Below, in pieces: positions 54,496 through 63,978 of a stretch of 64,000 bases of DNA. Below the pieces are notes generated by a model, which saw only the letters and a program-made list of their open reading frames with translations, was not told where the DNA came from and did no database searches. This stretch comes from Defluviitaleaceae bacterium (GTDB taxonomy: Bacteria; Bacillota; Clostridia; Lachnospirales; WQUN01): NCBI GenBank assembly GCA_009781725.1, contig WQVF01000001.1:1-64000 (forward strand), given 5' to 3'. Every line of letters begins with the position of its first letter. Position 1 is the stretch's first letter. A program made the translations under genes and the position numbers.

Positions 54496-57400
54496 TCAAT
54501 TTATTCCACTTTTACATATCGCCCCGTACCTGCAATATCTACACGGAGCCTTTACGCCCTTGGGGCAGGGGTTTGCTTCTATATCTCCTGCGGCCATTCT
54601 TTGACCCAATTCCTTTGCCTTATCCTCAGCGGCTTGGGCAAGAGATTTAAAGTCTTCTTGGGTCAGGATTTGAGGCGTTGCTGTTTTGGCGGGACGGCCG
54701 TCTTTATTTAATTTTACCGGGATAACTGGGGAATCTATACCCGGGGCCAGGCCTTTATCCATTCCCTCGAGGATATTATCCCCTTCTACGGTTACGCCAG
54801 AGAGCTTGAATTGCCTGAGCAGAGCCTCGTCCAATGCGTTTTCACCTATATCGGCGTCGAAATCTATTATGGGATTGTCAAGTGGGAAGTAAAAGACCCC
54901 TGCCGGGTTGGCGGCCATCTCCTTGCTTAGGGCATTCATATATAACATCAATTGCAGTTGTAGACCCTGGGCCACCTCAGCCCCATCAAAGCGGGTTTTA
55001 CCAGATTTAAAGTCAATTATTCGCAGGTAATCTTCCCCGTTTTTTTCCTTGAGAATATCTACCCGGTCAATCCTCCCTGTGAGTTCCAGGCTGCGGCCAT
55101 CTTTCAAATCTATACTGTGGCCAAAATCCAACTCTGCCCCCAGAGGCGTAAAGCTTCCCCGTTTGATATGCTCTGTTAGGGCCCAAATGGAGGCGGTGCA
55201 TATGCCTTGTACTTTATTAAGTATATGCCTGTTACGGGCGGTTCCATGAAAGAGGTTTGTTTCCTGTTCCTGAATCATTTTTTCCACCATATTGCCGATG
55301 GCACTCCTGTTCAGGCTGTTTATATCCACTCTGCCTTGGGCTATATTATTTGTGAACTCGGCAAGGATATCGTGATAGAGAGTGCCTAGGTCTGTGGGCA
55401 GCACCTGGTATAGCTTTCGGGGCTTAATCTCCAAGAGATAATTCATAAAATATGCAAAGGGGCATCTGGCAAAGGCTTCTAGCCGGGAGGCGGCGGTTGA
55501 TATTGTAGTGCCATAAATATCCTTTGCGGCATCCAAAATGGTTGGGGCTTCCCTAGATGGTTTTGTGGCTGAATCGTATTCCTTTAGGATAGGGGCTTTT
55601 TGGACAGTGAGGCCGGGGAATAGATTTTGCAGCCGCTTTAGCATAAAGGAAGGGCGCAGTACTTTGCCTCTTGGTTCTCCTTCCGCGTAGATAAAGCTCA
55701 AATTCTGGCTTGGCTGGCTGAAAGTACAGTATAGGGCGTAGTACTGCTCATTGATACGTGAAAGATTGTCCGGGGCTAATTCTATGTTAGAGTTGATTAG
55801 CTGAATGCGTTCGTCTTCTGTGAAAAGCCCGGGACTTGGGGTAATGGGGGGAAGTGAACCCTCGTTGGCCCCTAGTACCAGCATTGCCTTGATTTGTGGA
55901 TAACGGGAACGGCTGATATCCCCCAGTACCACTTGGTCTACCGTAGGAGGGATACGGCCAAGTCCCACCTGGGCAAGGCCTGCATCCAAAATCGAAGCAA
56001 ATGAGTCTAAACTTACTTTTTCATCGCCCAAAACTTCCACCAGTTTGTCAAAGACCTGGCAGATTTTTGGCCAGATTTGTTTGTGAATACGAGCAGTGGC
56101 AGGGTCGCCTGCGGCCATGTGCAGGTCGAACCATCGTTGAAGGGTTTCAGGGACTTCCAGGTCATACAACATCCTGAATATTTTTTCACTAAAGCCACGA
56201 ACAGTATCCTTGGTCTGCCCGGTGCCAAAGCCCTTGAGGGCGTCTAATAAATGTAGCCGCCCATCCTCAGGGCCTTTGCCAAAGTCATACTGCCATTTGA
56301 ATCCTGTGATGCCATGGGCTAGGGCGTAGTTTTCTAATATATCAATGGTGTCCGCGTCCAGGCTGGTGAGGCGGGTCTTTAGGAAGCGGAATACGGATTC
56401 GTAGCTCCAGTTATGGATGAATATGGTGAGGGCTGAGCGGATTAGCTCAGTGAGAGGATGGGCGAGAATATCAACTTCTGTGTCCACGAATAGGGGGATG
56501 CCCAGGCGGTCAAAGGCTGTTTGCAGGGTTTTTTCGTAGTGGCTGCGGTCTCCACAAACGATTGCGATATCACGATAGCGATAGCCGGAGTTTACCCAGG
56601 TAAGGATGCGGTGGGCAGCGGCATAAACCGCGTTGTAGCGGTCTGGGGCGGATAGGATTTCAACTTCAGATTTATTCACAACATCCCCTGGAGAGGTGGG
56701 CCTCATGGAAAAATTGTGAACAAAATAAGCCAGACCCGGAGAATGGGCATGGCGATAGTTTTCCTTCATATGTATCGGAGGATTTACGGTGATATTGGCA
56801 GACTTAGCCAATGCGGTAAGCTTTTCCTGAGTTTGCCTTGGTGTTGCAAATAGGGAATCTGGGGTATCTCTGGCAGTCAGGGTGATTTTTATGTCCGCAC
56901 CTTGCTTCATCAGATATACAAGCACCTGCCGCTCTTGGGGGGTAAAGCCTGTAAAGCCATCGGCCCATATTTGCGCCCCTTTCAACAAGGGAATATCTTC
57001 ATTTTCCTCTGCCAATTTCTGAACAAGCAAGTCCAGCATATCATCCGCAAGTATATACCGGCCTTTGACAGCATTGCGGTAACGGGCTGTGATAAGACTT
57101 AAATCTTGGAGCTTGGCTCCAAGAACAGGGCCAAGATTTTTGCTGCGCAAACGCAAATCCTCCGAGCCTATACAGTAATGATTAAGCTCCGTAATAGTCG
57201 TGGCAAGGGACTCAACAAAGCCCTGCTTGTCTGCACCTCGGCGATAAAAAATCATGTCATCGGCAATTTCTAAAAGAACCTTGCGCAAGACCATAGTCTT
57301 ACCCAAATCATCGGCTACCTGTCCGGTAGGCCCCCCAAGAAGGGCAAAAAGGCGATAGGCCAGACGATTAAAGCTAAGCACCTGCACCCGGGTAGTAGCC

Positions 57401-57564
57401 GCCCGGTTGACAAGGAGCAGCTTCTCTGATTGAAGAGAGAACTGCTCGGGTACTAGGTAGTATAGGGGAATGGGATGCTCCTGCTGTATAGCGGCATCGA
57501 TTTGAGAAAGGCAGAGGGAGGTCTTGCCGCTGCCGGGAGGGCCAAAAATAAATTGTAAGGACAT
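54496..57564 (-). CDS. addB: ATP-dependent helicase/deoxyribonuclease subunit B
   Basis: 1022 residues from ATG 57564 (GGAGGT upstream). Walker A FGPPGSGKTS (about 6-15) and a C-terminal RecB-family nuclease: GTLYHDIL, GRIDRVDI, IDFKSGKT and QLQLMLYM. Four cysteines of the nuclease iron-sulfur cluster are present (FARCPFAYF and later CPKGVKAPCRYCRYGAIC). Acts with AddA in double-strand break resection and Chi recognition. AddA, usually the next gene, is not here: downstream is a CDP-alcohol transferase. The upstream region carries the GntR-type operator found at 17594-17624. Confidence 0.93.
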   Translation of the reverse strand: MSLQFIFGPPGSGKTSLCLSQIDAAIQQEHPIPLYYLVPEQFSLQSEKLLLVNRAATTRVQVLSFNRLAYRLFALLGGPTGQVADDLGKTMVLRKVLLEIADDMIFYRRGADKQGFVESLATTITELNHYCIGSEDLRLRSKNLGPVLGAKLQDLSLITARYRNAVKGRYILADDMLDLLVQKLAEENEDIPLLKGAQIWADGFTGFTPQERQVLVYLMKQGADIKITLTARDTPDSLFATPRQTQEKLTALAKSANITVNPPIHMKENYRHAHSPGLAYFVHNFSMRPTSPGDVVNKSEVEILSAPDRYNAVYAAAHRILTWVNSGYRYRDIAIVCGDRSHYEKTLQTAFDRLGIPLFVDTEVDILAHPLTELIRSALTIFIHNWSYESVFRFLKTRLTSLDADTIDILENYALAHGITGFKWQYDFGKGPEDGRLHLLDALKGFGTGQTKDTVRGFSEKIFRMLYDLEVPETLQRWFDLHMAAGDPATARIHKQIWPKICQVFDKLVEVLGDEKVSLDSFASILDAGLAQVGLGRIPPTVDQVVLGDISRSRYPQIKAMLVLGANEGSLPPITPSPGLFTEDERIQLINSNIELAPDNLSRINEQYYALYCTFSQPSQNLSFIYAEGEPRGKVLRPSFMLKRLQNLFPGLTVQKAPILKEYDSATKPSREAPTILDAAKDIYGTTISTAASRLEAFARCPFAYFMNYLLEIKPRKLYQVLPTDLGTLYHDILAEFTNNIAQGRVDINSLNRSAIGNMVEKMIQEQETNLFHGTARNRHILNKVQGICTASIWALTEHIKRGSFTPLGAELDFGHSIDLKDGRSLELTGRIDRVDILKEKNGEDYLRIIDFKSGKTRFDGAEVAQGLQLQLMLYMNALSKEMAANPAGVFYFPLDNPIIDFDADIGENALDEALLRQFKLSGVTVEGDNILEGMDKGLAPGIDSPVIPVKLNKDGRPAKTATPQILTQEDFKSLAQAAEDKAKELGQRMAAGDIEANPCPKGVKAPCRYCRYGAICKSGIN

Positions 57565-57652
57565 GGATACCTCCATTCTGGCGCGCTTGTTTTAAGTCAA
57601 AGTATGGCATAAAGGGGATAGTGGCGCAAGAACAACTATATGTATTGTTGTA

Positions 57653-57683
57653 ACTGTATTATTTAACTAGTACAGTAATACAG
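57653..57683. promoter_or_regulatory. Second copy of the GntR/YtrA operator
   Basis: Thirty-one consecutive bases identical to 17594-17624, including TACAGTAATACAG and the 12-bp spacer; the outer part of the left arm differs. It lies 89 bp upstream of addB and 363 bp upstream of the alpha-2-macroglobulin-like gene. On the minus strand a -35-like TTGATT precedes it. Confidence 0.7.
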
Positions 57684-57742
57684 AAATCAAAATCCAATCA
57701 TGCCATAATTGCTGGGATATTTTGATGGAAAAATAAATTATC

Positions 57743-57758
57743 CGTATGGTGCCATACG
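57743..57758. promoter_or_regulatory. Palindrome CGTATGG..CCATACG, copy 3
   Basis: CGTATGG TG CCATACG, 59 bp from the GntR-type operator. Shares flanking TTTCAAT with copy 2. The rest of the 481-bp gap holds a 91-bp hairpin (57846-57936) and no gene that I can see. Confidence 0.6.
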
Positions 57759-57845
57759 ATTATTTCAATGCAGAATGTATTATCACATGAGGATGGAACT
57801 TTTCTATTCGTTTTATGTTTAATTGTGTAAAGTGATAGTAATACT

Positions 57846-57936
57846 AATCTCAGAAAGTCACGTCGACAACTGAGGGGAAAATCGGTGGCTTTAGGCCGTT
57901 TTCTGCGAAGCGTTGGTGACGATGACTTTCGAGATT
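57846..57936. repeat. 91-nt long hairpin upstream of the alpha-2-macroglobulin-like gene
   Basis: AATCTC.GAAAGTCA.CGTC..CAAC pairs with GTTGGTGACGATGACTTTCGAGATT; inner GAAAATCGG pairs with CCGTTTTC. About 110 bp before the start at 58046, so it may lie in the leader RNA. Resembles the two-tier palindromes at 22654 and 41901, though its middle segments are inverted. Confidence 0.55.
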
Positions 57937-58045
57937 CGTATAAGTTCGCGAAAAGGCTAGACTCATGTTATACAAACAAAGGAGTGTGTGAGAGCGGTGT
58001 AACCATCTCCCACTCGAACAACATGCTGTTAGGAGGCGTAATTTT

Positions 58046-61000
58046 ATGAAGAAAAAAATAATCGCAGGGGGATTAGCGTTGATTCTTTTAATCGGCGTTG
58101 TACTTTTTAATCTTCCTACTCCCGTTGACAATATAATTGCCCCCGCCCGGGTGGTGGCCGCACCTGTTCCTCGAGAGGGGTATTTGCTTGTACCTATTAT
58201 GCAGGGGATATCCGGGGTGGATACAGCCAGTACTTTCACCCTTACATCCCCTTACAGTCAGGCAGATATGCCGGTTATCACCATTGACGGACAGCCGGAG
58301 CCTCTAATCGAGCGTACAGGGGACAATGAATTTCTTATTACCCCATACGGGACTTTGCAAGCCAATAGCCTGCATATCTTCCGGCTGAGCAGAGATGGGT
58401 TATCGGATATCACCTGGACCTTCCAGACTACGGTACGATTCCAAGTTGTGTCCACCCTTCCCGCCAATCATTCTACCAATGTGCCCACAGATACAGGCAT
58501 AGAAATCACATTTACCAGCCCAGACCATACGGATATCGAGGAGTACTTCTCTATTTATCCCGAGGTGGAAGGGCGATTCATAAACCGGGGAGCTACCGCT
58601 ATATTTATGCCCCTCAACTCCCTTGCCCCCGAGCAGATTTACACCGTGACCATACAGGCAGGGATAGCTCTGCCGGGCACCAATGAAGTCTTGGAAGCGG
58701 ACCATGTTTTCGCCTTCGAAACAGCCGCTACAGGGCGGAGTGATGACGATTGGTTCTGGTCCAGCTTCCGCTTTGCCAATAGATATTCTGAATTTCCAAG
58801 CTTCGAGCCCCCTCAGCTTAACTTTATGCGGGACGGGGATTCCAGAACCTTTTCCCAGGTCAATGTTCGTGTTTATCCCCTAGGAGGCCGTATTGAGGCC
58901 ACAAGGGCGGTGCGCCAGCTTACAAATGCTCCATGGTGGGCTCGTTTTGCATGGGAAAACAGCCTTATAGATACAAGTGGCATGAATCCCGTTTTTACCT
59001 TTGACTTTACCGACAGGCAGGGGGAAGCGGATGCATGGGTTGAAACCATGGTTTTGCCCGAGACCTTACCACCTGGCTTTTACCTGGTAAGTGCTCAAAC
59101 TGAAGACGCCATAGACCAATCAATATTGCAAATCACAGACCTTGGGGTGCAAATCGTAGCCGATGAAGGCCAAGCTCTGTTATGGGTCAACGACATGACA
59201 ACAGGCCAACCGGCAATAGGAGCCACAGTCAGCTATCGAGGTGCCAATTTTACCACCAGCGGTGATGGTATTGCTATCGTAAACCGCCCCTTGGAGCAGG
59301 ACCATACCTTGACCGTAGTCGCCGCCGACGGCAAGGAAGTGACTTTGTTCTTCTTCGAAAGCCATTTCGGCCACAGAGGTTGGGGCTGGGGTGCATCTGC
59401 TGATGAAAATTACTGGGCAGTACTGCAACTGGATCGCACCCTATTCCAGCGTAGTGACACCCTTTACTTTTGGGGCTTTGTGCAAAACCGCACCAGCGGC
59501 TCTGATATCCGCAGCCTCAATGTTACGGTAACCCAGAGCTGGAGCTGGTGGGATACCGGCAGCCGGGATATCTTGCACCGGCAGACCGCCCTGGTCAGCA
59601 ATGGAGCTTACACAGGAAATATTCAATTACCCCATTTGGACCCGGGATTTTATAGCCTGACCATACGCCATGGTGATACCATTGTTGGCTCTACGTTTTT
59701 TTCCGTAGAAGATTATGTAACACCCCCATATCAGTTTTTGATTTCTTCGGATAGACAGGCTATTTTCGCCGATGAAGAAGTCACATTTACCGCTCGGGGA
59801 GAATTTTTCGAAGGCACCCCCGTTGCGGACCTGGAAATAAACTATGGATTCTGGGGCTGGGCCTTTAGAGATATTGCCGGAGGGCGAGGCGTAACCGGTA
59901 CCGATGGGGAGTTTACTGTCTCCGCAAGACCCGTTCCTACCACTGGGGAATGGGCTCCACAAGGCCGTTCCCATTTGGAATTATGGGCCGAGGCCACTTT
60001 GCCGGAGGTAGGGCCGACCTTCCGTACCCATACTGTGGATGTTTTTGTCAATGATATTGAGGTACAGCCCCGAGCCAGCCGTGTAGGGGCGGATGCAAAT
60101 ATTTCTGTTAACGTAAACAACATCACCCTAGACAGAATCAACGACGGCACAGCCGAGGATTGGGCCGACTTCCTATGTACCCCCGTTGCAGGGCAGCAGC
60201 TTGATGTACGGATTTATCGTGTGTATTGGGTGCCTATCAGAGACGGGGAATTCTACTGCCATATCCAGAGGCGGGTAGTACCTCGCTATCGCCATGACCG
60301 CCGAGAGGAAACAATCGACCGATTCACCTTAACAACGGACGCAAATGGCGAGGTAAGCCATGATTTCACAGTCCCCAATCGGGATTATGAAAGCTACCAT
60401 GCCTATATAACCACCACAGATGGCAATGGCCGTACCATAGGTCACCGCCTGTTTATTGGTCGCGACTGGAGCGACTTCATGTGGCGCACATGGGATAACA
60501 GCCTGTTCCTATATAGCCCTCATGAATGGGACCATACCTATGACATCGGCGACGAAGTTACCCTTACGGTAAAACAGGGCCTCGAAGTCGTTGACAGCGG
60601 TAGCTTCCTATTTGTAATGATGCAAAACGGAATCCTCTACTATCAAGTTGGGACAGGGAATCCCTTTACCTTCACGTTCTCGGAAGAACATGTCCCCAAT
60701 GTGACGGTATACGCCTATTATTTTAACGGCCACACCTATCACTCAGGGTGGGGAATGCGTCAGTGGCTACGGTTTAATACTCAAAACCGGGCATTGCAAA
60801 TCAGTGTGGAAGCGGACCGGGATTCATACAGACCCGGTGATACGAGCAGCCTGAGAGTCACGGTAACGGACATGGATGGCAACCCCCGCCCTGCCAATGT
60901 AAATATCAGCGTAGTAGACGAGGCGTTGCTTGCCCTGCAAGATAATCATATAAATACCTTGGAAGCCTTATATAGAAGCGTAGGCGATGGCCTGCTATTT

Positions 61001-63040
61001 GCACGAGCCACCCATAGTAGTTTCGAATCCGATGGGACGAACTGGGGCGGAATGAGATCAGGTATGGCAATGGGCTTGACTGGTGCTGCTCCTGAATCTG
61101 CCGAGTATGCCGCTGATGATGCTTCCTATGGAGGCTCGGGCCCATCTGTGCGAACAGTATTTGAAGATACCGCCATTTTTATGTCACAACAGACCAATGC
61201 CGCCGGTGTTGCGAATCTTAGCTTCCAACTGCCGGATAATATAACTTCCTGGCGGGTGACGGTTTCCGCCATAAGCCCTGACCTATATGCCGGAAATACC
61301 GTGGAAGATATCATCGTTACCATTCCCATGTTTGTGCACTATGCCTTTGCAAGTACATTCTTGGTAGGGGATGTACCCACCATCGGCGTCAACGCATATG
61401 GTGTCGAGCTTACAGGTAATGAGACAGTCAATTTTGAGATATGGGACGAAAATAATCCAGACCAAATCCGCAGAGCCAGTGGCCTCGCCTTCGAGCGAGT
61501 CAATATCCCATTATGGGAAATGTCCGAGACTGGCACTCACGGCCTTATAGTACAGGCAACCGTGGAAGGGAGTGCTCAGCTCGCCGATGCTCTCCGTCAC
61601 GAATACCAGGTTGTGCGAACACATCGCTTAATTGACAACGCTGTTTTCTATGAAAATGTCTCAACAAGCACAGTCTTCGATGTAGGAACCCAGGGCCTTA
61701 CCAATATCACATTCACAGACCGCGGGCGAGGCCAATTCCTAATGGATCTTATGAAAATGCGTCATGTGCCAGGTGCCCGCTTGGAAGGACTGACCGCAAG
61801 ACGTGAAGCAGAACGGCTCATAACAGCCCATTTCCCTGATATAGAGCTTTGGCATTGGGATAATCAGCCCTTTGAGCCGAGAAATTACCAACGCCCCGAT
61901 GGCGGTCTGGCAATCTTCCCATATGCTGAGAGCTGTCTTGAGATGACCGTCAGGCTAATCCCCTTCCTGTGGGAAGATATAAACGAACATGCCCTTAGGA
62001 ATTATTTGTACGATGTATTCGAAGGGGATAACCCAGAGAATAAAATGCTGGCACTTTACGGCCTTGCACTACTTGGCGAGCCTGTTCTTTTGGATCTACA
62101 TGCCTACGCTTCAATTACGGATTTATCTGTACGAGATGTGGCCTTTATCGCCCTTGGCTTTGCCCAGCTAGGGGAGACCGTAATCGCCGAAAATATGTAC
62201 ACCGAGAGGATTCTGCCTCACCTTCAACAGGTAGCACCATTGTATAGAGCGCATGAGAATTTGGGCCGTGACAGTATATTGGAAGCCACTTCAACCATAG
62301 CAATGCTGGCAACCAATCTGGGGATGCCTCAAACTGAGGGCCTGCGCCAATATACAGCAAGGGAGCGCACCTGCGACCTGACGATTATGATTGAGCGACT
62401 GACAGTCATCTCCCACGAAATAGACAGCCTCAACCCAACCCCAGCATCTATAGCCTACACCCTGTTTGGTGAGGAGTTTACCAGAGATTTATCCGATGGA
62501 TGGGGATGGGGCCATACCCTAAGGATTCCTACCCAAAATATGAACCGATTCAGTATAACCAATGTAATAGGAGATGTAGGAGCTGTATCCATCCGTCAAG
62601 TTCCCTTGGAGGAAGTCCAGATTGTAGACAATGACATTACAATAAGCCGCGCATTCCTGCGAGAGGGCGGCAGTGCAGTAGAGGGAGCCTTTAGGCAAGA
62701 CGAATTGGTACGGGTACAAATCACCATCGACTACTCAGCCAAATCCATCCACGGTTCATATGTTATAACGGACTTCTTGCCGGCAGGTTTAGCCTTTGTA
62801 CGAGGTTCAGCTAGATTTAGGGACCCGGTTTATGGCTCAGGCTGGGTACATGCAAGGCAGGATGGTCAGAGGGTAATATTCTTTGATTTTAACAACAGAT
62901 TTGATGGGATGCGGGTGTATTACTACTACGCTAGGGTAATTACTCCCGGGACCTTTACGGCCCAAGGACCGATAGTTCAAAATATGGGCGCGAGGGCCTA
63001 CTTGACAGTGGGCAGCGACGCAACTGTGGTTGTTGAGTAG
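58046..63040 (+). CDS. Alpha-2-macroglobulin-like protein without a complete thioester motif
   Basis: 1664 residues. N-terminal signal anchor (KKKIIAGGLALILLIGVVLF), Ig-like domain (about 130-225, VVSTLPANHSTNVPTDTGIE), a series of macroglobulin domains, the A2M central segment (FEDTAIFMSQQTNAAGVANL, FQLPDNITSWRVTV), and a C-terminal helical thioester-type domain and receptor-like domain. Bacterial A2Ms trap proteases at the cell surface. At the thioester site PYAESCLEMTV (Cys 1297) the essential Gln of CxEQ is Met, so no thioester can form. No pbpC partner is adjacent. TAGGAGGCG precedes the ATG. Confidence 0.85.
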   Translation: MKKKIIAGGLALILLIGVVLFNLPTPVDNIIAPARVVAAPVPREGYLLVPIMQGISGVDTASTFTLTSPYSQADMPVITIDGQPEPLIERTGDNEFLITPYGTLQANSLHIFRLSRDGLSDITWTFQTTVRFQVVSTLPANHSTNVPTDTGIEITFTSPDHTDIEEYFSIYPEVEGRFINRGATAIFMPLNSLAPEQIYTVTIQAGIALPGTNEVLEADHVFAFETAATGRSDDDWFWSSFRFANRYSEFPSFEPPQLNFMRDGDSRTFSQVNVRVYPLGGRIEATRAVRQLTNAPWWARFAWENSLIDTSGMNPVFTFDFTDRQGEADAWVETMVLPETLPPGFYLVSAQTEDAIDQSILQITDLGVQIVADEGQALLWVNDMTTGQPAIGATVSYRGANFTTSGDGIAIVNRPLEQDHTLTVVAADGKEVTLFFFESHFGHRGWGWGASADENYWAVLQLDRTLFQRSDTLYFWGFVQNRTSGSDIRSLNVTVTQSWSWWDTGSRDILHRQTALVSNGAYTGNIQLPHLDPGFYSLTIRHGDTIVGSTFFSVEDYVTPPYQFLISSDRQAIFADEEVTFTARGEFFEGTPVADLEINYGFWGWAFRDIAGGRGVTGTDGEFTVSARPVPTTGEWAPQGRSHLELWAEATLPEVGPTFRTHTVDVFVNDIEVQPRASRVGADANISVNVNNITLDRINDGTAEDWADFLCTPVAGQQLDVRIYRVYWVPIRDGEFYCHIQRRVVPRYRHDRREETIDRFTLTTDANGEVSHDFTVPNRDYESYHAYITTTDGNGRTIGHRLFIGRDWSDFMWRTWDNSLFLYSPHEWDHTYDIGDEVTLTVKQGLEVVDSGSFLFVMMQNGILYYQVGTGNPFTFTFSEEHVPNVTVYAYYFNGHTYHSGWGMRQWLRFNTQNRALQISVEADRDSYRPGDTSSLRVTVTDMDGNPRPANVNISVVDEALLALQDNHINTLEALYRSVGDGLLFARATHSSFESDGTNWGGMRSGMAMGLTGAAPESAEYAADDASYGGSGPSVRTVFEDTAIFMSQQTNAAGVANLSFQLPDNITSWRVTVSAISPDLYAGNTVEDIIVTIPMFVHYAFASTFLVGDVPTIGVNAYGVELTGNETVNFEIWDENNPDQIRRASGLAFERVNIPLWEMSETGTHGLIVQATVEGSAQLADALRHEYQVVRTHRLIDNAVFYENVSTSTVFDVGTQGLTNITFTDRGRGQFLMDLMKMRHVPGARLEGLTARREAERLITAHFPDIELWHWDNQPFEPRNYQRPDGGLAIFPYAESCLEMTVRLIPFLWEDINEHALRNYLYDVFEGDNPENKMLALYGLALLGEPVLLDLHAYASITDLSVRDVAFIALGFAQLGETVIAENMYTERILPHLQQVAPLYRAHENLGRDSILEATSTIAMLATNLGMPQTEGLRQYTARERTCDLTIMIERLTVISHEIDSLNPTPASIAYTLFGEEFTRDLSDGWGWGHTLRIPTQNMNRFSITNVIGDVGAVSIRQVPLEEVQIVDNDITISRAFLREGGSAVEGAFRQDELVRVQITIDYSAKSIHGSYVITDFLPAGLAFVRGSARFRDPVYGSGWVHARQDGQRVIFFDFNNRFDGMRVYYYYARVITPGTFTAQGPIVQNMGARAYLTVGSDATVVVE

Positions 63041-63053
63041 TACCCTATCCTAT

Positions 63054-63130
63054 CATTGCAAGGAGCACAGCGACGAAGCAATCCAGTAAATCAAAACCAC
63101 TGGATTGCTTCGCCTTGCTCGCAATGACGG
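63054..63130. repeat. REP-like palindromic repeat, copy 3
   Basis: CATTGCAAGGAGCACAGCGA ... ATTGCTTCGCCTTGCTCGCA; arms GAAGCAATCCAG / CTGGATTGCTTCG. Between the converging alpha-2-macroglobulin-like and VanW-like genes. Confidence 0.85.
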
Positions 63131-63138
63131 TTTATTGG

Positions 63139-63978
63139 CTACCCTGCCTCTCGAATATCCACCGAAATCATTCCGCCCTGGACGGTAGAGTTTATCACTA
63201 CCGGAAAGGGCTTTTCATTTTTAAACTTAAAATCTATGACTCCGTAGGATGTGGCGGCCTCATCCCCTTCTTCTGCGTATGACACAGGCCGAGAATGGTC
63301 GTGGCGTTCCGTTATGGTCATACCCGCTTCTTCTGCGGCAATGCTCAGGGTGGTAGATACCTGGCAGACTCCGCCGCCTACACCTTCTTTTTTCTCCCCA
63401 TCAACAAAGATAATGCCTTTTTTGTATCCGCGTCTTTCAATGGTAGGGCCTATGGTTTGGTTATAGGAAAATGTCTCACCGCTTTGGATAACATGACCGT
63501 TGATGCTGTTGCTTGCTCTTGTGATATTGTTTACCCTATTCTCTTCCTTTTCATTAAACTCTGTAGTGTGGGTGCCGAGTACTCTGCCGCCGGTGGTGGT
63601 GATTTTTTCCGGGTTGTGCGGTTTTGCTGATTCTGGGACGGGTATTATCACTGGAGGTAGATGTGGTGATGGACTGGCAGGTTGTGGGGTGGGAGATACT
63701 GCGGCGGGTATGGCGGATATGTGTCGAGATGGAGCTGTGGGCAGTGGTACAGGATTGCTCAGATTCGGCCGCGTTGTTGTAGGTAGAGGTACTGTTCGTT
63801 GGCGAACAGGCCCAGGCAATCCCGATATACTGCGCCGGCTGGACCGTGTCCGCACCGACCTATACGCAGGAGGGTGAACACCGCTCTCACGGTAATCGCT
63901 GGCATAATTACTGCAAGCAGCCAAAACCATCAAGAGTACTGCAGCTATTAATAGAAAAATAGTCTTTTTAATTTTCAT
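63139..63978 (-). CDS. VanW-like lipoprotein
   Basis: About 279 residues from ATG 63978; AAAGGA lies eight bases upstream, whereas ATG 63987 touches it. Lipobox VLAACSN, a long Pro/Ser/Arg-rich extracellular linker (about 30-120), then a VanW domain: TTEFNEKEENRVNNI, GETFSYNQTIGPTIERRGY, GGGVCQVSTTLSIAAEEAG and the ERHDHSRPVSYAEEGDEAA segment. VanW-like proteins occur near cell-wall genes; their activity is unproven. Anchored outside the membrane. Confidence 0.88.
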   Translation of the reverse strand: MKIKKTIFLLIAAVLLMVLAACSNYASDYRESGVHPPAYRSVRTRSSRRSISGLPGPVRQRTVPLPTTTRPNLSNPVPLPTAPSRHISAIPAAVSPTPQPASPSPHLPPVIIPVPESAKPHNPEKITTTGGRVLGTHTTEFNEKEENRVNNITRASNSINGHVIQSGETFSYNQTIGPTIERRGYKKGIIFVDGEKKEGVGGGVCQVSTTLSIAAEEAGMTITERHDHSRPVSYAEEGDEAATSYGVIDFKFKNEKPFPVVINSTVQGGMISVDIREAG

